Origin: Cylindrodendrum hubeiense
Taxonomy: Eukaryota; Ascomycota; Sordariomycetes; Hypocreales; Nectriaceae
Length of the DNA: 64,000 nt
NCBI GenBank assembly: GCA_014621425.1
Contig: JAANBB010000030.1
Location: 1 to 64,000, forward strand
Direction: 5' to 3'
Shown here: one piece after another, positions 33,194-44,303 of the stretch
Numbering within the stretch: the first letter of the stretch is position 1
Layout: every line of letters begins with the position of its first letter
Position numbers and translations under genes: made by a program
The notes under the pieces: model-generated
The model's database searches: none
Told to the model about the DNA's origin: nothing
What the model saw: only the letters and a program-made list of their open reading frames with translations

Positions 33194-34786
33194 ATGACCG
33201 ACTCACCCCTTACTTTTGTGACGCTTCCTCCGGAGGTCATCGGCGAAATCGTCTCTGTTCTACCAAAGGTTGACCTCCTCCGCCTGCGATGCGTCAGTCG
33301 CCACCTTGCATTCATCATCACGCCACACGCGTTTCGCAGCCTCAATCTCCATGGATGTGGCGATCGTCCCGAACGCTTCATGAAAATCGCAGAGTCGAAC
33401 CACCTGAGTGGCTACGTCCGAGAAATCAACTGCGATACTTGGGGGGGCCGTCATGCCGATTATCCCGAAGGCCCTCGTAAATTTACTCCAAACAATCTGG
33501 ACCGCGACTTTCCTTCCGACTTCTTCGATGCTCTGCCCTTCCTGGTATGCTTTCGGAACCTCAAGGCTCTTCATTTGCGATGCGGCCGCGACCATGACAC
33601 TCCCTATTTTACGATTATGAGGGAGCCCCCAAGTTTTCTCCGCGCGATTTTCGATATCATCTTCCATTGCCTGGCAGGAACATGGTCCGATGACAAACAG
33701 CGACAATTGCAAGATGCATGGAGGGGTGGTGGTTATAAGGCAAAGAAAACCCCACTTAATCTGCCAACAGATCTCATCCCAATCACGACTCTTACGATTT
33801 CCAACCTGATTGAGTACACTGATCCACTGCTTACAAATTCAACACAATTCCAATCTGTCCTTGGTTCAAGCAGCCTCGTCGACCTAAGATTGTATATTGC
33901 AACACAAACCTACGGGAAACACAGGGAGTGGGATCTCGATACCGAGACTCCCGAGCAATATGAGATGTTCACTAGCCTTCCCTCAACCTGGCTATCCCTC
34001 TCAGTTGCCGCAAACTTGCAGGTCCTCTCGCTCTACTGTCACGAGCGGTGGGGGTGGCTGCCTCAGATCGATTCTCAAATGAATGGACTTGATGGCGAGA
34101 TACCTAACTTGAAAGTCCTTTCATTGGGAAGATTCGTCTTCAGTCACCCGTCGCAAATTGATTGGGTTGGCTCCTTGGGTCTTGAAAAGCTCTATTTGCA
34201 TGACTGTGCTGTTTTGCACAAATCTGCGAAACCAATAAACGTCCGCATGAGCAAGATCGCCGCAGCACGGCGTGCCAGGGGAAGAGACATATTTGCGAAT
34301 GAAGAGGGCTATAATGGGGAAAATCCCGACGATGTTTTCCCCGGGTATATCGGATGGCATAATATCCTCTCCCACTGGCGCGAATCGATGTCGGAACTGA
34401 GAGTCTTCAAGGTTGCATATGGGGAAAAGGTTCGTCAAACACGACGTGATCCTCGCGACCCTTTTCTGTACACATCTACCCAAAGTGCCAACGTGTTCCG
34501 GTACTTCGACAGCCCGTCGACAAATGATTCTGGGCACGTTGTATCAGACAATGGCAATGGTAAGGTGCATACCCACGAGGATCGATTGGCATATGTCTAC
34601 TATGAAGGCTTCGACGGTGGAGCGGAGGTTGCCTCCTACATGAAGGCAAGGAACGCCAGTCTAGAACTAATTGGTGAAAAATATCTCGAAAGGGGTCTTA
34701 CCAGCAAGGATGAGGCAGCATTGAGTCTTTTGGAAGCCACAGTTGAGGCTAGGCGGATGAGGATGGTGTTGTACCGCGGCCAATAA
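33194..34786 (+). CDS. F-box protein
   Basis: A single-exon 530-aa frame. The N-terminal F-box reads FVTLPPEVIGEIVSVLPKVD, then LLRLRCVSRHLAFIITPHAF, and would bind Skp1 in an SCF ubiquitin ligase. The rest (about 60-530) has scattered leucine-rich segments (LKALHLRCGRD, LTISNLIEY, LQVLSLYCHERWG, LKVLSLGRFVF, LEKLYLHDCAVL), suggesting a degenerate LRR substrate-binding part as in many expanded fungal F-box families. The substrate is unknown. It lies between a membrane-receptor-like gene and the HeLo-pseudokinase gene in an accessory region. Confidence 0.85.
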   Translation: MTDSPLTFVTLPPEVIGEIVSVLPKVDLLRLRCVSRHLAFIITPHAFRSLNLHGCGDRPERFMKIAESNHLSGYVREINCDTWGGRHADYPEGPRKFTPNNLDRDFPSDFFDALPFLVCFRNLKALHLRCGRDHDTPYFTIMREPPSFLRAIFDIIFHCLAGTWSDDKQRQLQDAWRGGGYKAKKTPLNLPTDLIPITTLTISNLIEYTDPLLTNSTQFQSVLGSSSLVDLRLYIATQTYGKHREWDLDTETPEQYEMFTSLPSTWLSLSVAANLQVLSLYCHERWGWLPQIDSQMNGLDGEIPNLKVLSLGRFVFSHPSQIDWVGSLGLEKLYLHDCAVLHKSAKPINVRMSKIAAARRARGRDIFANEEGYNGENPDDVFPGYIGWHNILSHWRESMSELRVFKVAYGEKVRQTRRDPRDPFLYTSTQSANVFRYFDSPSTNDSGHVVSDNGNGKVHTHEDRLAYVYYEGFDGGAEVASYMKARNASLELIGEKYLERGLTSKDEAALSLLEATVEARRMRMVLYRGQ

Positions 34787-35288
34787 CAAATCCGACGGAT
34801 GTATATAATTTGCTGAGAATGTGTCAGTTATATAAGCTCTAAAGAAGCAGTCAATTGAGAAATTTACCTCATGCATTTGGGAGAACGCCGATAGAGACGA
34901 AAGTCGCGACATGAATTTGGTAGCAGTTAAATGCGTCTCCTCATACAAAGTTGTGCCAGGGCGAAAATGCACTGATTTGGATTTTCCTGTTCCGCGCAAA
35001 GGGCTTGCACAACCGGGCTCCAAGTTCATCGTTTCAAAATAGAACCGGGCCAATTAGAATGATAAATAAATGCGTCTTGTGACACGGATTTCCGGATCTA
35101 CTCGAAAGTCCGTGCCGCATGACCCCTCTTTTCTCAGCCGAAATCTTACATACTTGTGACAACTTCAAAGCGCGGTGATTTCCCCCCCCAACAAATACTC
35201 TCAAATTGTGGACCCCGCTTGGTTTAGTTATTGAGAGGCGGCTCAGAAACTTCCTAGTATCAAATTTTCGTCTTGGAATTTCTACAGT
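34787..35288. other. Intergenic, promoter of HeLo-pseudokinase gene
   Basis: AT-rich spacer with a CCCCCCCC run near 35180. No gene was seen. Confidence 0.45.
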
Positions 35289-37367
35289 ATGGCTGAGACG
35301 ATCGGAGTTGTGACGGGGATACTGGGCTTACTTCCACTTTGCAGAGGTACGAGATGACTAGGAATCTGACCACGTAAATTGGTCATGCTAATCTCTCTAG
35401 ATGGATTCTCGATGATCAGAGACATGATAGAGGCAAAGGGGGCGATGGCAGAGCTACTTACAAGAATTGAAACACACCACGGTGTAAGTGAATCCTGTGG
35501 TCTCGGCGAGACACGAGCACAGGCCGAATATTTCCCCATTTATTGCTTTATATCAATTATGTGCTCATAACTATCGACAGCATTTTGTCTCTTGGTATGA
35601 AGTCTGGGGCGATGAAAGAACCCGCGGAGAAAAATTCAGAGCATACGAAAGCGAGCGCCCCGTCAGTGCGAAAGAAGTTTTACGACATCTCGCACTCTTT
35701 TCCCGCCTGTTTTATGACTTCAAATCACTCGAGAAATATGGATTCCGGGTTACAAGCACACTGAATAAGGTTTAACATCTAGATTTATTCCTTCTGGATA
35801 GTGCTAACAGCTGGAATAGAGCGTCCATGATGTGGAGAGGTTTCGATTTGAATCTGACGAAGATCTCGACCCACAGAATATAGAGAATTTTCGCACAAGC
35901 TGCAGTGATAACCTCTCCTTGGCAAAAAGGTTAAAATTTGTCCTATGGAGCAGAGACAAGAAACTTGAGGACCTGATCAGTCGCCTTCGGGAATATAATG
36001 AAGTGCTATGGCGCTACGGCCCTGGAGTCGAGGTAGCCCGGCTGGATAAGGGAGTCTATGACAAGATCGGCCAGTTAATGGCCAACCAGCTCCAGGAATT
36101 CTTCGCTGTCTATAAAAAGGAAGCTGAAGTCACAAAAAGTCCAGCAAGCGCAAAGAAATACGATGCCTTAGCAAAGATGGCAAATTTCCGGTCACTGGTA
36201 CTGCAGCAAGAGATCTCTCAGAGTGCAAAACTTCGGGAGTTTCACGCAAGCGAATTCTACATCCACGAAAAATACAAGGTGGAAAGTCGGGGAATGTCGA
36301 CTCTGGCACTTCTATCTGACTTCCCATGGCATGGTGAGAGGCGCGTGGTTCTTATTGAATGGATACAGAACCCACAGCTTGCAAATAAGCGGAGAGATAC
36401 GGAGAAGCTGGCCGTTTTACTGTCCACACCTAAACCGGACGAGATGCGAGTTCCTGGATGTTATGGAATCATAGATGATATTGCCTATTCTGGTAGGCTG
36501 GGAGTTGTTATGATGCCACCAAGTAATATTCGGACACATATTCCTGCGCACTTACAATCAGGGGCGATTTCATATCGAAGGATGCCTATAACCCTCAGAG
36601 AACTAATACAAAACACCCCTAGGTACTATCCAGAGGGGTTGAGCTTGGGTGTCCGGTTCAAGATTGCGAGGCAGCTCGTGGACACAATCCACATGATTCA
36701 TGCTGCTGAATGGGTTCACAAGTGAGTATTTCGATTAAGCATATGTGAATGGAGTATTCTAATCATAATCAAGAAACGTTCGTTCAGAGAGTATTCTATT
36801 TTTCCCTGCAGGACCAGTCGAGGACGATATTCTCTCTTCAGTCTCGCCTGGCGTCAAACGCTTCGACTTGGACAGCCCACTTGTTGTCGGGTTTAATAGT
36901 GCCCGAAGCGATTACAAACCTCAGGACGAGGCTGTGTATGGGTATTACAACGATGATCCTGAAGCTAGAGCTGCAGCAACGAACATGACGTTTGACAACT
37001 ATCAACATCCTGCCAAACTTGTTGACGCCAGTCTCCCTTACAGGCGGCTGTATGATCTTTACAGCCTCGGATGCATACTCCTTGAGCTCGGGCTATGGGA
37101 TACAGTTGACAAACATGTCTGCGAGCAGAAGCCATACGTTGCTCAGAGGACACTTCGTAGTCTTGCATCAGGGTCAACGATTGATACGTAAGTGTCTAAA
37201 TTGTATGGAATTAAAGTTCCAAGTTAACCTAATTATACAGAATTATGGGATCGATCTACGGGAGTGTTGTCAGAGATTGTCTGGATCTTGGGGAAGAGAT
37301 CGCACTGAGCGAACCGGCTCGTTTTGGCACTGATATCGCATCACGTCTTTCTCAGTGTGTTGTATAA
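35289..37367 (+). CDS. HeLo-like domain plus pseudokinase protein
   Basis: Six exons (35289-35346, 35401-35483, 35581-35769, 35820-36721, 36774-37187, 37241-37367) give 590 aa; all phases agree. Residues 1-230 resemble the fungal HeLo/HeLo-like (prion-inhibition) helical bundle: the N-terminal helix is hydrophobic (METs-free core IGVVTGILGLLPLC), and LKFVLWSRDKKLEDLISRLR is a family landmark. Residues 290-590 form a kinase-like fold. YDLYSLGCILLELGLW (the kinase helix-F region) is intact. The catalytic loop reads H410-K-N412 where HRD is expected, and the DFG site reads G450-F-N452, so phosphotransfer is unlikely. HeLo bundles insert in membranes and cause cell death in fungi, and animal MLKL couples a similar bundle to a pseudokinase. 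A death-effector role is inferred. I see no clear prion motif. Confidence 0.8.
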
Positions 37368-37693
37368 CCTGAAACTTCATATTTTAGTTCGTAGGTTTTG
37401 TGGGGGGGCATAATCGCGGAAATGGGCGGCTCATGCTGTCAAGTTATTCGGGATTTTTTGAATTTCACGATCAGGAGGATGGGGTTCAGCAGTGGGTATA
37501 TCCGCTCATCCAAAATCCAATCGAATACATGCAGAGAATTGAAGGTTGAGAACCATGAATGTTTGGAGTGGTCATGCTTAGATATTCGCCCCAATGGCTG
37601 TTTAATGGTTCATATTGCATCACCGATTATCTAATTGAATGATGGTACAGCGTGTAATGATATTAATTATATACGCGACGTACTGGGTGGCTT
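37368..37693. other. Convergent 3' intergenic region
   Basis: 3' flanks of the HeLo-pseudokinase gene and of the secreted-protein gene. No gene was seen. Confidence 0.5.
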
Positions 37694-38630
37694 TCATAGA
37701 ATGTGAGCCACAAGTTCGATTTTGAACGCCGAGGTGCACTCTGCGGTGTAGTCGTAGTCCTGTGGCCCAAGATAGATCCGATCGTTACACAACCAGAACG
37801 TACCATCCCCAGTGCCAGATGGACAACTTAAATTCTGTGCCGCATCCATGTGCCAAATACCCCTCGGACGGCTTGTGGCGACGAGATAGGGTCCGTCAAC
37901 CACGTTTGCCGAGCTCATCATACTAGATGACGGATACCACACTGAATAGGGGTGATAAGTGTTGGTTCCTAATCCTGTGAGCGCCCTGAGAGACCCGTCC
38001 TTAGTGTCCAAGAGCCACTTCACCGCCGCATCTTGTGAGCTCCGTAAGGCCATTTCCCAAAACATTCCCTGAGTGGATACAGTACTTGCGAATATGTTGG
38101 TATTGGGACTATGCGAAGTAGGGTACACAGCGATGACCAATATTGTGTAGGTGGGGAATTCTTCCGCCGCAGTGGTGGTGCTGGTCGAGGTGGTGGTAGT
38201 GGTCAGAGGTTCTTCCGCCGCCGCGGTGGTAGTGGTCGAGAATTCTTCCGCCGCGGTGGTGGTACTGGTAGAAGTGGATGATGTTGTAGTTATTCCAACG
38301 CAAGAGCATGCGGAGATGTATTGCGCAGGGTCAGAGCACGCTGATGCATAGCTTGGGATCTCGTACGCCTCCTGGCGTCCATTCAGAATTTGTGTGCTCG
38401 TGATAGCGGCTTCAGAGTTGATCGGAGTGGCTAGAAGGTGAGATCTGCAGTCATCTTTGGCAGAAGCCTCAGTCTCCAGAAGTCCTGTTGCTATTAGTAT
38501 CTCATGAAACAATTGCTGTGAAGGTAGCCATACCATTAAGACAGTCGTCCGCCTTGCATCCCGCCTTGCAAGGAGATGCGACGACAGCTTGGATAGCTGT
38601 CAATAATGAAAGCACCCCTTGGAACCTCAT
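37694..38630 (-). CDS. Secreted protein with Thr-rich repeats
   Basis: Two exons, 38630-38534 and 38484-37694 (49-nt intron, GTATGG/CAG), encode 295 aa. The first exon supplies a signal peptide (MRFQGVLSLLTAIQAVVA) and a Cys motif (SPCKAGCKADDCLN). The second exon has CSDPAQYISACSCVG, then Thr-rich imperfect repeats with AAEE units (about 110-160, likely O-glycosylated) and a C-terminal domain with CPSGTGDGTFWLCND and YTAECTSAF. N-terminal Cys motifs of this kind followed by a Thr spacer are common in secreted proteins of ascomycetes. No enzyme signature is visible. It may be an extracellular or wall-associated effector-like protein. Confidence 0.78.
38150..38290 (-). repeat. Coding minisatellite, Thr/Ala/Glu-rich
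   Basis: Imperfect repeats containing GAATTCTTCCGCCGC (plus-strand reading; copies near 38156 and 38240, and a diverged one near 38207) alternate with GTGGTGGTACTGGT-like blocks. They encode TTTT and AAEEF/AAEEP units of the secreted protein, and copy number is likely to vary. Confidence 0.7.
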
Positions 38631-40951
38631 AATATCGGAAAATAACTGAACTACGGAGAGAGAAACTTGCTAAGGTTGTCGCGCGGCTTGTTACTTATGG
38701 TTCAAAAAAAAGGAGCTGATGCCGGACCGCACTAGGCTATAATAAGAAATATCAGGACTCTATCATCACTAAAGAAGCAAGGCACAGGTAGAAATAGGCG
38801 TACGCTAAAATAAACTATTGACAAAACTAAGGGAAAGTGCGGGTGAACGTACGCTAAAAGCAAACCATTGACGAAACTACGGAAAAGGGGAGATTCATTT
38901 CAGTAATCAATCTTGCAACCGAGGTGCGATGAAGCCAATATGATAGTATAAGCTTAGTTCTTTTTCACATCTCGTGCTCACATTTAGCTGCTATTAGCTA
39001 AGGTTATTTCTATGCGTCAGTCTATCTACCTCCCTAGTTGAGGATCGGCTCTGGATTTAGAGGTAGATGTCTGATAGGAGGGAAGCGTATACCCTTTTCG
39101 TACAAGGCGGGTGTATGATTGTGCCCAATTTCGATGTTTCCCCTGCTTGCTCCCTTAGCCGCATTCTTGGCGCTGCACAGCGCTGACGGGAGCGCCACCG
39201 GTTTCCATAGCCCGACTTGGGAATCAGCCGCCGAAGCAGGCATGATAAACAAACATCGAGGTCAATATGGTGCACAAGCCCAAAACAGGACACGATGAAA
39301 CAAAATTAAATCTAGCGGAGATGCACAGTGGCCCAGATCTTCACAATAGAGTATAATTACAAGATACGGCGCCCGTGAAATACGCTATGCAGTCTCCAAT
39401 TTGCGACGGCGGAAACCCTCAAAGACATATTGAGATGTATTGAACAAGTGAGAAAGGTTAGAGGATGAGAGTTCCCTTCATAAATGATGGTTTCTCTCTG
39501 CGACTTCGGGGGATCGCTGGAGCTTTTGGGAATTGTTGCTTGCGCTGCCGTGTCATGGATTCGGAGTTTCGGGGACAGCGTGCTGCAGAGTTTCTTGCTT
39601 TGTCAGAATGGAGGCAGCCATACCGGGCTCCCTTCAACGGGGCCCCGCTCTGTTTTTGGGCTATTGGGTCAATCCCAATTAGCCAGCCATGGATATTGAC
39701 GAGGAGGTTTTATGTACAGCAAAGAAGACTATCCACCTTTATCATTCATCGTGTTGCGTACGACCATCGATATAGTCTTTAGCAGTTATGACCAATTTTT
39801 AAGACTTTTGTCCTGCTTTTGTGTCATCCTTTACTGGATTATTTAGCCGTCTGCACGCTTGGTGGTTACCAAGTCGAGGTTTCACACGGTGGGCCTTGAC
39901 ACTAAGAGAAACCTGATTTGAAGCGGAAACATATTATGGGCCGCCTTGATGCTTCTCACTTCTAGAAGATTGCTATTTTAATCCATGGCAGCATCCCAAA
40001 ACTTTCTCTCACACAAAGATGTCAGCATACATATTCGATATTTTGTCCAAGCTCCGACAGAGGCTGCGATAAAGGAGCTCACGAATGCCTTTCTGTTTTG
40101 CTCAATGCTAGGTTATCGGGTGTTCGATCTATGCACCAGTCTATCATTAATCTGCATATAGTGGGTCAAGGATGAGTCCTAGTCGTGGTCTCGGGATGTA
40201 ATTCTAAGAAGCTGATGGCGGTAACATATTGTCAATCCTAAACAATGCAAAGCACCGGGAAGCGATACGAAACAGATACCAGAAAACGCATGCGCCATTA
40301 CCTTGAACAAGATAACTAGCAACTTTCGATCTGAATATCTTCAAATGTCTTGGATGAGAGCATCGCCCAAACCTGCAACTACATGTACTTGTGTCAGTTT
40401 CTTATAGCACTGTGTGTAGGCGGTATGATGCTATACATTTGCGGTATAGACATCTTTCTATCGAGGACCTGTAGCTCTATTTTGCGACCTACTAATGTTG
40501 TGTGGTTAATTGCGTTACCAACTTTGGTGAAATTCGAACTCATAATGTCTCTGGATATCGTCAGAGTATTTCGATTCGGCCTTGACAGTATTTCTTCTAG
40601 TGGAAGCTGCAGGCAACCTATATAGCTTACCTCCTGGGCTCACAAATCTTACATGCAATGATAGAGAGACATAAAAGATCTCGATTTTTATATGTATGGC
40701 GGTCTTAGGGACCTTTTTTGGTGTAACAAAAGGATGAATAGAATATGACAAATGATGGAATGAAAAACAGTGAAAACCAGCTGACATTGTTAAGTGTTGC
40801 CCTTCCAGAGGTTATGCCTTGATGCTATTGATCACGACATATCTGCCGTATGGGGCACTAAGATATCCTGATTCTCGTCCGGTCGTGTGACAGCTGTCTG
40901 CTATCTAATGAGTCCCCATAAAGGGTTCGTTCTTTCCAGGGCGTGTCTCGA
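38631..40951. other. Long intergenic region with a 50-nt direct repeat
   Basis: No gene is supported in about 2.3 kb; all frames are short or antisense-like. A two-copy direct repeat lies at 38799-38892. Confidence 0.45.
38799..38892. repeat. Two-copy direct repeat, 50-nt period
   Basis: CGTACGCTAAAA starts both copies (38799 and 38849). The following 30 nt are similar and differ mostly by C-to-T or G-to-A changes (TAAACTATTGACAAAACTA against CAAACCATTGACGAAACTA). Two of these are CpA-to-TpA changes, as RIP would make. Confidence 0.6.
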
Positions 40952-41667
40952 TTAAATGGTACACGGAGCGTTGGAAGGGTCGATAATGAATGCATCGATG
41001 ATCAAGAGGCTACCACTGTGAGGAATGAGATTTGCGGCGCCAGTGGTTGTGTTCTTCGCCACAGTGAGCAATGTCTGGTAGCTAGAAGTTTTGTTAGAAT
41101 CGTGGTTTGTGAGGACACTGTTTATTTTTGTATTCAGGGGATCAATCGACGTACTCAGTTGTAGTGCATGTCCCGTTGGCTGTGGTGATCGTCTGCAGCA
41201 CCCCAAAGACGTGAAATGTCTTTTCCGTGGCCGACTCAGCGGAAACAATTGTAGTGTTAGGAATGTGCTATATTTTGGTCAGATGATATGTTGAGTAGAT
41301 CTCCATGAGTCTGGTAATCTTACATTCCATTGAAGTGAACCATCGGAGGGTAACATGTCCCCCCGAGCTCTAAGGATTGCATCTGGTCCCGTAGCTACAT
41401 CGCCCAAGATGATGAAGCTTGCATTAGGAGCAAAAAAGTCGGTGTAGGAGGATGTTGAAGTCGGATCCTCATTCTGTATAAACAATCTATACGCAGCAAT
41501 GGATTAGCGTTGGTCATCATGCTTATGACATTTCTAATGACTGACTCAGAGTACCAAGACCCAAATTCCGCGTCAACACCGCAGCCAGGGGCGTAATTCA
41601 CCAAGGAGACTCCTTGGACCATGCGAAGCATGGCACCAAGCGAGAACAGTAGGGTGGCGGCGTTCAT
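40952..41667 (-). CDS. Secreted SnoaL-like (NTF2-fold) protein
   Basis: Four exons on the minus strand (41667-41546, 41486-41324, 41267-41155, 41081-40952) give 175 aa. A signal peptide (LLFSLGAMLRMVQGVS) is followed by YAPGCGVDAEFGSWYSELFI, a helix leading into SYTDFFAPNASFIILGDVAT, and strands TFHVFGVLQTIT and SLLIIDAFIIDPS. This order fits the cone-shaped SnoaL/NTF2 fold, whose members include polyketide cyclases, hydratases and many proteins of unknown function. The introns are 59, 56 and 73 nt; the first has a GTCAGT donor. Secretion argues against a role in an intracellular polyketide pathway. It lies 1.7 kb from the metabolic gene group and could be its left neighbour or unrelated. Confidence 0.7.
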
Positions 41668-43394
41668 TTTGAATTGAAGAATGTGAAGAAACTGGATGTT
41701 TGTTTAAGTTGGTAGTTCAAGAGCTAATGTGACGCACAATCGCCGTTCATATAGACTTAACTACAAGACTAAAACGACAGTTTGATTTCTAATTGTTGGA
41801 TTGGTAAGAGTCCTGATATCCCGGATCTGTTTCCACTACAGCGCCATCAACTTAATGTCATGCAAGAAGACACAGCCCCGTCATTCTAGCTAATAGTTAT
41901 GAAGGTGTGCATGTATAACCTCACAGATTGAATTTGAAATCTTGATGAATACTGAGCAGTTCCATGACAGGGGCCCATCTTGATATGTAGCCAGAGGTTA
42001 GATCTATGCTGGAACGAACTCTATTGTCAAGATGTAGGACGAGGCCAAGGAGCATAACCCTGACGCTGGTTTCACCCCTGGGACAACCCTGGTCCGGCCA
42101 ACCCCGATCTGCCCCACTTGTTGTGACAGCATGACGTTTACCCTAGCTCCCGTGCCCACCCCGAAAATCTTCGGGAAGTGCGATGAACTTCGGGCGCGAG
42201 TTGACCCACTTGCGGATGTACGTCGATTGGAGTCGGGACGCAAGTCCCGTATAGGGAGGTCGTCTCGAATTTGGTACAGTGGACTCAACCGAATTGGCCG
42301 CGGACTTAAACACGCGGAGATAGGACATATTCTCTTCCCCGTGAGCTGGACTTGAGATAGACTTTAGAACCTTGCCTTGAGACTGGTCGAATCCAGGGAC
42401 ACTGGTCGCCTTCTAGATGGTCGTGTACCGCAGTTAAGCAACTCTACTGGGCTATTTTCGTCAGGCGCTGCAGCACAGCGAGACCGGTCAGGGCGTGTGC
42501 TTGAGCATACGTACAGGCAGTGCAGTGCACTATAGGCGTGAAGATAGCAATACGCACCCAGACATGCCTACCTGTTACGCAACGTCATAGAGGCGCAGCG
42601 TTACACCACTCCAGAAGTCCGAAAGAACGTTGTTATGGTTTGGGACATTCAGCTGACCATCTGAATCGACCCATGAATCAATGGAAGTGATCCACAAATT
42701 GGAATAGATTGATCATTAGAATAACCTTCAAGGTAAGCTTGTGTTGAGACTATCCACCCTCAGCTGATCACCCCAGAAGTCCTGCACGGAGTACATGCAG
42801 ACTAGCCACAGCGATCTCAAATCTTAAAGCCTCGTACAGAAACAAGACTCGTCACTCAAATCAAGGTCTGCTAATGATTTGAGTTCCTGTCTCAATACGA
42901 ACATGTTCGCCTCAAAATTTGGCTGGCTCCATGCCAGTGGCAGTGCTCAAGGGCCGTGTACATAGATCTATCACAGACGAGAACGGTAATAGCAAGGGTG
43001 AAGCGGACATCCTAGAATGGATTGTCAACTGGTTGAGACGTTTAACACGTTTGTCAGCAGACGTAGTAGATTGACAACTTCGCCACTTGGTCTTTGAATA
43101 CATTGCAAATGTAGATGGGGAAGCTTGTAATATTGCATGATGTAGCAACAGACCCGGAGATAGGGTTTGTAATCAGGAAGCATTGATGTTTCGTTTTCAG
43201 ACGCACTGAAAGTTTCTGCTTCCTAGATTGCTGGCATTCGGCTTACACTGATGAGCACTTCCACGAAATGACTGGCATATAAGTGGTGAAGATATCCTCG
43301 GATTATATTCCTCTTTTCTATCTACTCCCAACCAACAGATTACCCATTGCCCCTTTCACTCTCTTAAACAAACATTTCCAAAACGATAAACACC
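41668..43394. other. Intergenic, promoter side of the alpha/beta hydrolase
   Basis: No gene is supported. A locally GC-rich patch (about 42040-42310) interrupts otherwise AT-rich DNA. A TATA-like element lies at 43275-43283. Confidence 0.45.
43275..43283 (+). promoter_or_regulatory. TATA-like element, alpha/beta hydrolase gene
   Basis: GCATATAAG lies 120 nt before the hydrolase ATG. The same nonamer is found upstream of the dienelactone hydrolase gene at a similar distance. Confidence 0.45.
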
Positions 43395-44303
43395 ATGTCG
43401 CTCATCAGCATTCTCAAAGGAAGTCTCCATCTTGCTGGTATTCTTCATAGACCCGAGTCTGCCCCAGCCAGAGCTCCAGGTCTCATTGTCGTCCACCCTG
43501 GCGGTGGTGTCAAGGAGCAGGTCGCAAATGTATACGCAGAGCGACTATCTCAGGAGGGATACGTCTCAGTCGCCTACGACGCTCTCTACCAAGGCTCCTC
43601 GGAGGGACTTCCTCGCTTTCTGGAGGATCCCGACTCCAGAGTGTCCGACGTGTCTGCGGTAGTAGACTACCTCCAGGGGCTTGATTACGTTGACCCTGAC
43701 GCCATTGTCGTCGTGGGAATTTGCGCAGGTGGTGGCTACAGTATCGCTGCTGCTACCACGGACCACCGTATCAAGGCAGTGGCAGCGGTCAGCCTCGTCA
43801 ACATCGGCGACTCTACTCGACTAGGGTGGTTGAACACGCTCAACCAGACTGACGTCTTTGCTGTCCTTGACGACGCCGCACAACGACTTCAGGGTACGGC
43901 CACGGGTGGAAATGAGACTGTGGTGCCGTTTTTGGAGACGCCTGGACCAAATACACCCCCGGATCTCGTGGATGCATGGGACTACTACCGCACTCCCCGA
44001 GGCTATTATAATACCTCCCAGAATGTCATGGCTGGCTCATCTACTCCTTTGCTTGTGCGCTTTGATGCCTGGCAGTTCGCAGGCCAGTATCTTACCCAGC
44101 CTACACTGCTTATTGCGGGAGAGGACGCCGACAGCAGATGGCAGACAGACATCATCCACGACAAGATCAAGGACGCCAACCCGAACGCTCAAAAGATTCT
44201 CGTTCCAGGCGGCCGACACATGGACTTCTACGACCGAGAGCAATATGTTGTTCCCGCTCTTGCCAACATTACAGACTTCTTCGCTACTCACCTCAACCTT
44301 TGA
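43395..44303 (+). CDS. Alpha/beta hydrolase with Cys nucleophile elbow (dienelactone hydrolase/YcjY-like)
   Basis: A single-exon 302-aa frame. The strand-turn-helix GLIVVHPGGGVKEQV and the nucleophile elbow VVVGICAGGGYSIAAA (G-x-C-x-G, Cys about 117) are followed by the acid segment LLIAGEDADSRW and a C-terminal His in GGRHMDFYD. Cys instead of Ser at the elbow is the hallmark of dienelactone hydrolases but is also found in other alpha/beta hydrolases of fungal clusters. It has no signal peptide, so it is cytosolic. The reaction is probably ester, lactone or C-C bond hydrolysis on a small molecule; the substrate is unknown. It is the first gene of a group containing an AKR, a second such hydrolase, an AflR-type factor and an MDR reductase. 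Confidence 0.88.
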   Translation: MSLISILKGSLHLAGILHRPESAPARAPGLIVVHPGGGVKEQVANVYAERLSQEGYVSVAYDALYQGSSEGLPRFLEDPDSRVSDVSAVVDYLQGLDYVDPDAIVVVGICAGGGYSIAAATTDHRIKAVAAVSLVNIGDSTRLGWLNTLNQTDVFAVLDDAAQRLQGTATGGNETVVPFLETPGPNTPPDLVDAWDYYRTPRGYYNTSQNVMAGSSTPLLVRFDAWQFAGQYLTQPTLLIAGEDADSRWQTDIIHDKIKDANPNAQKILVPGGRHMDFYDREQYVVPALANITDFFATHLNL

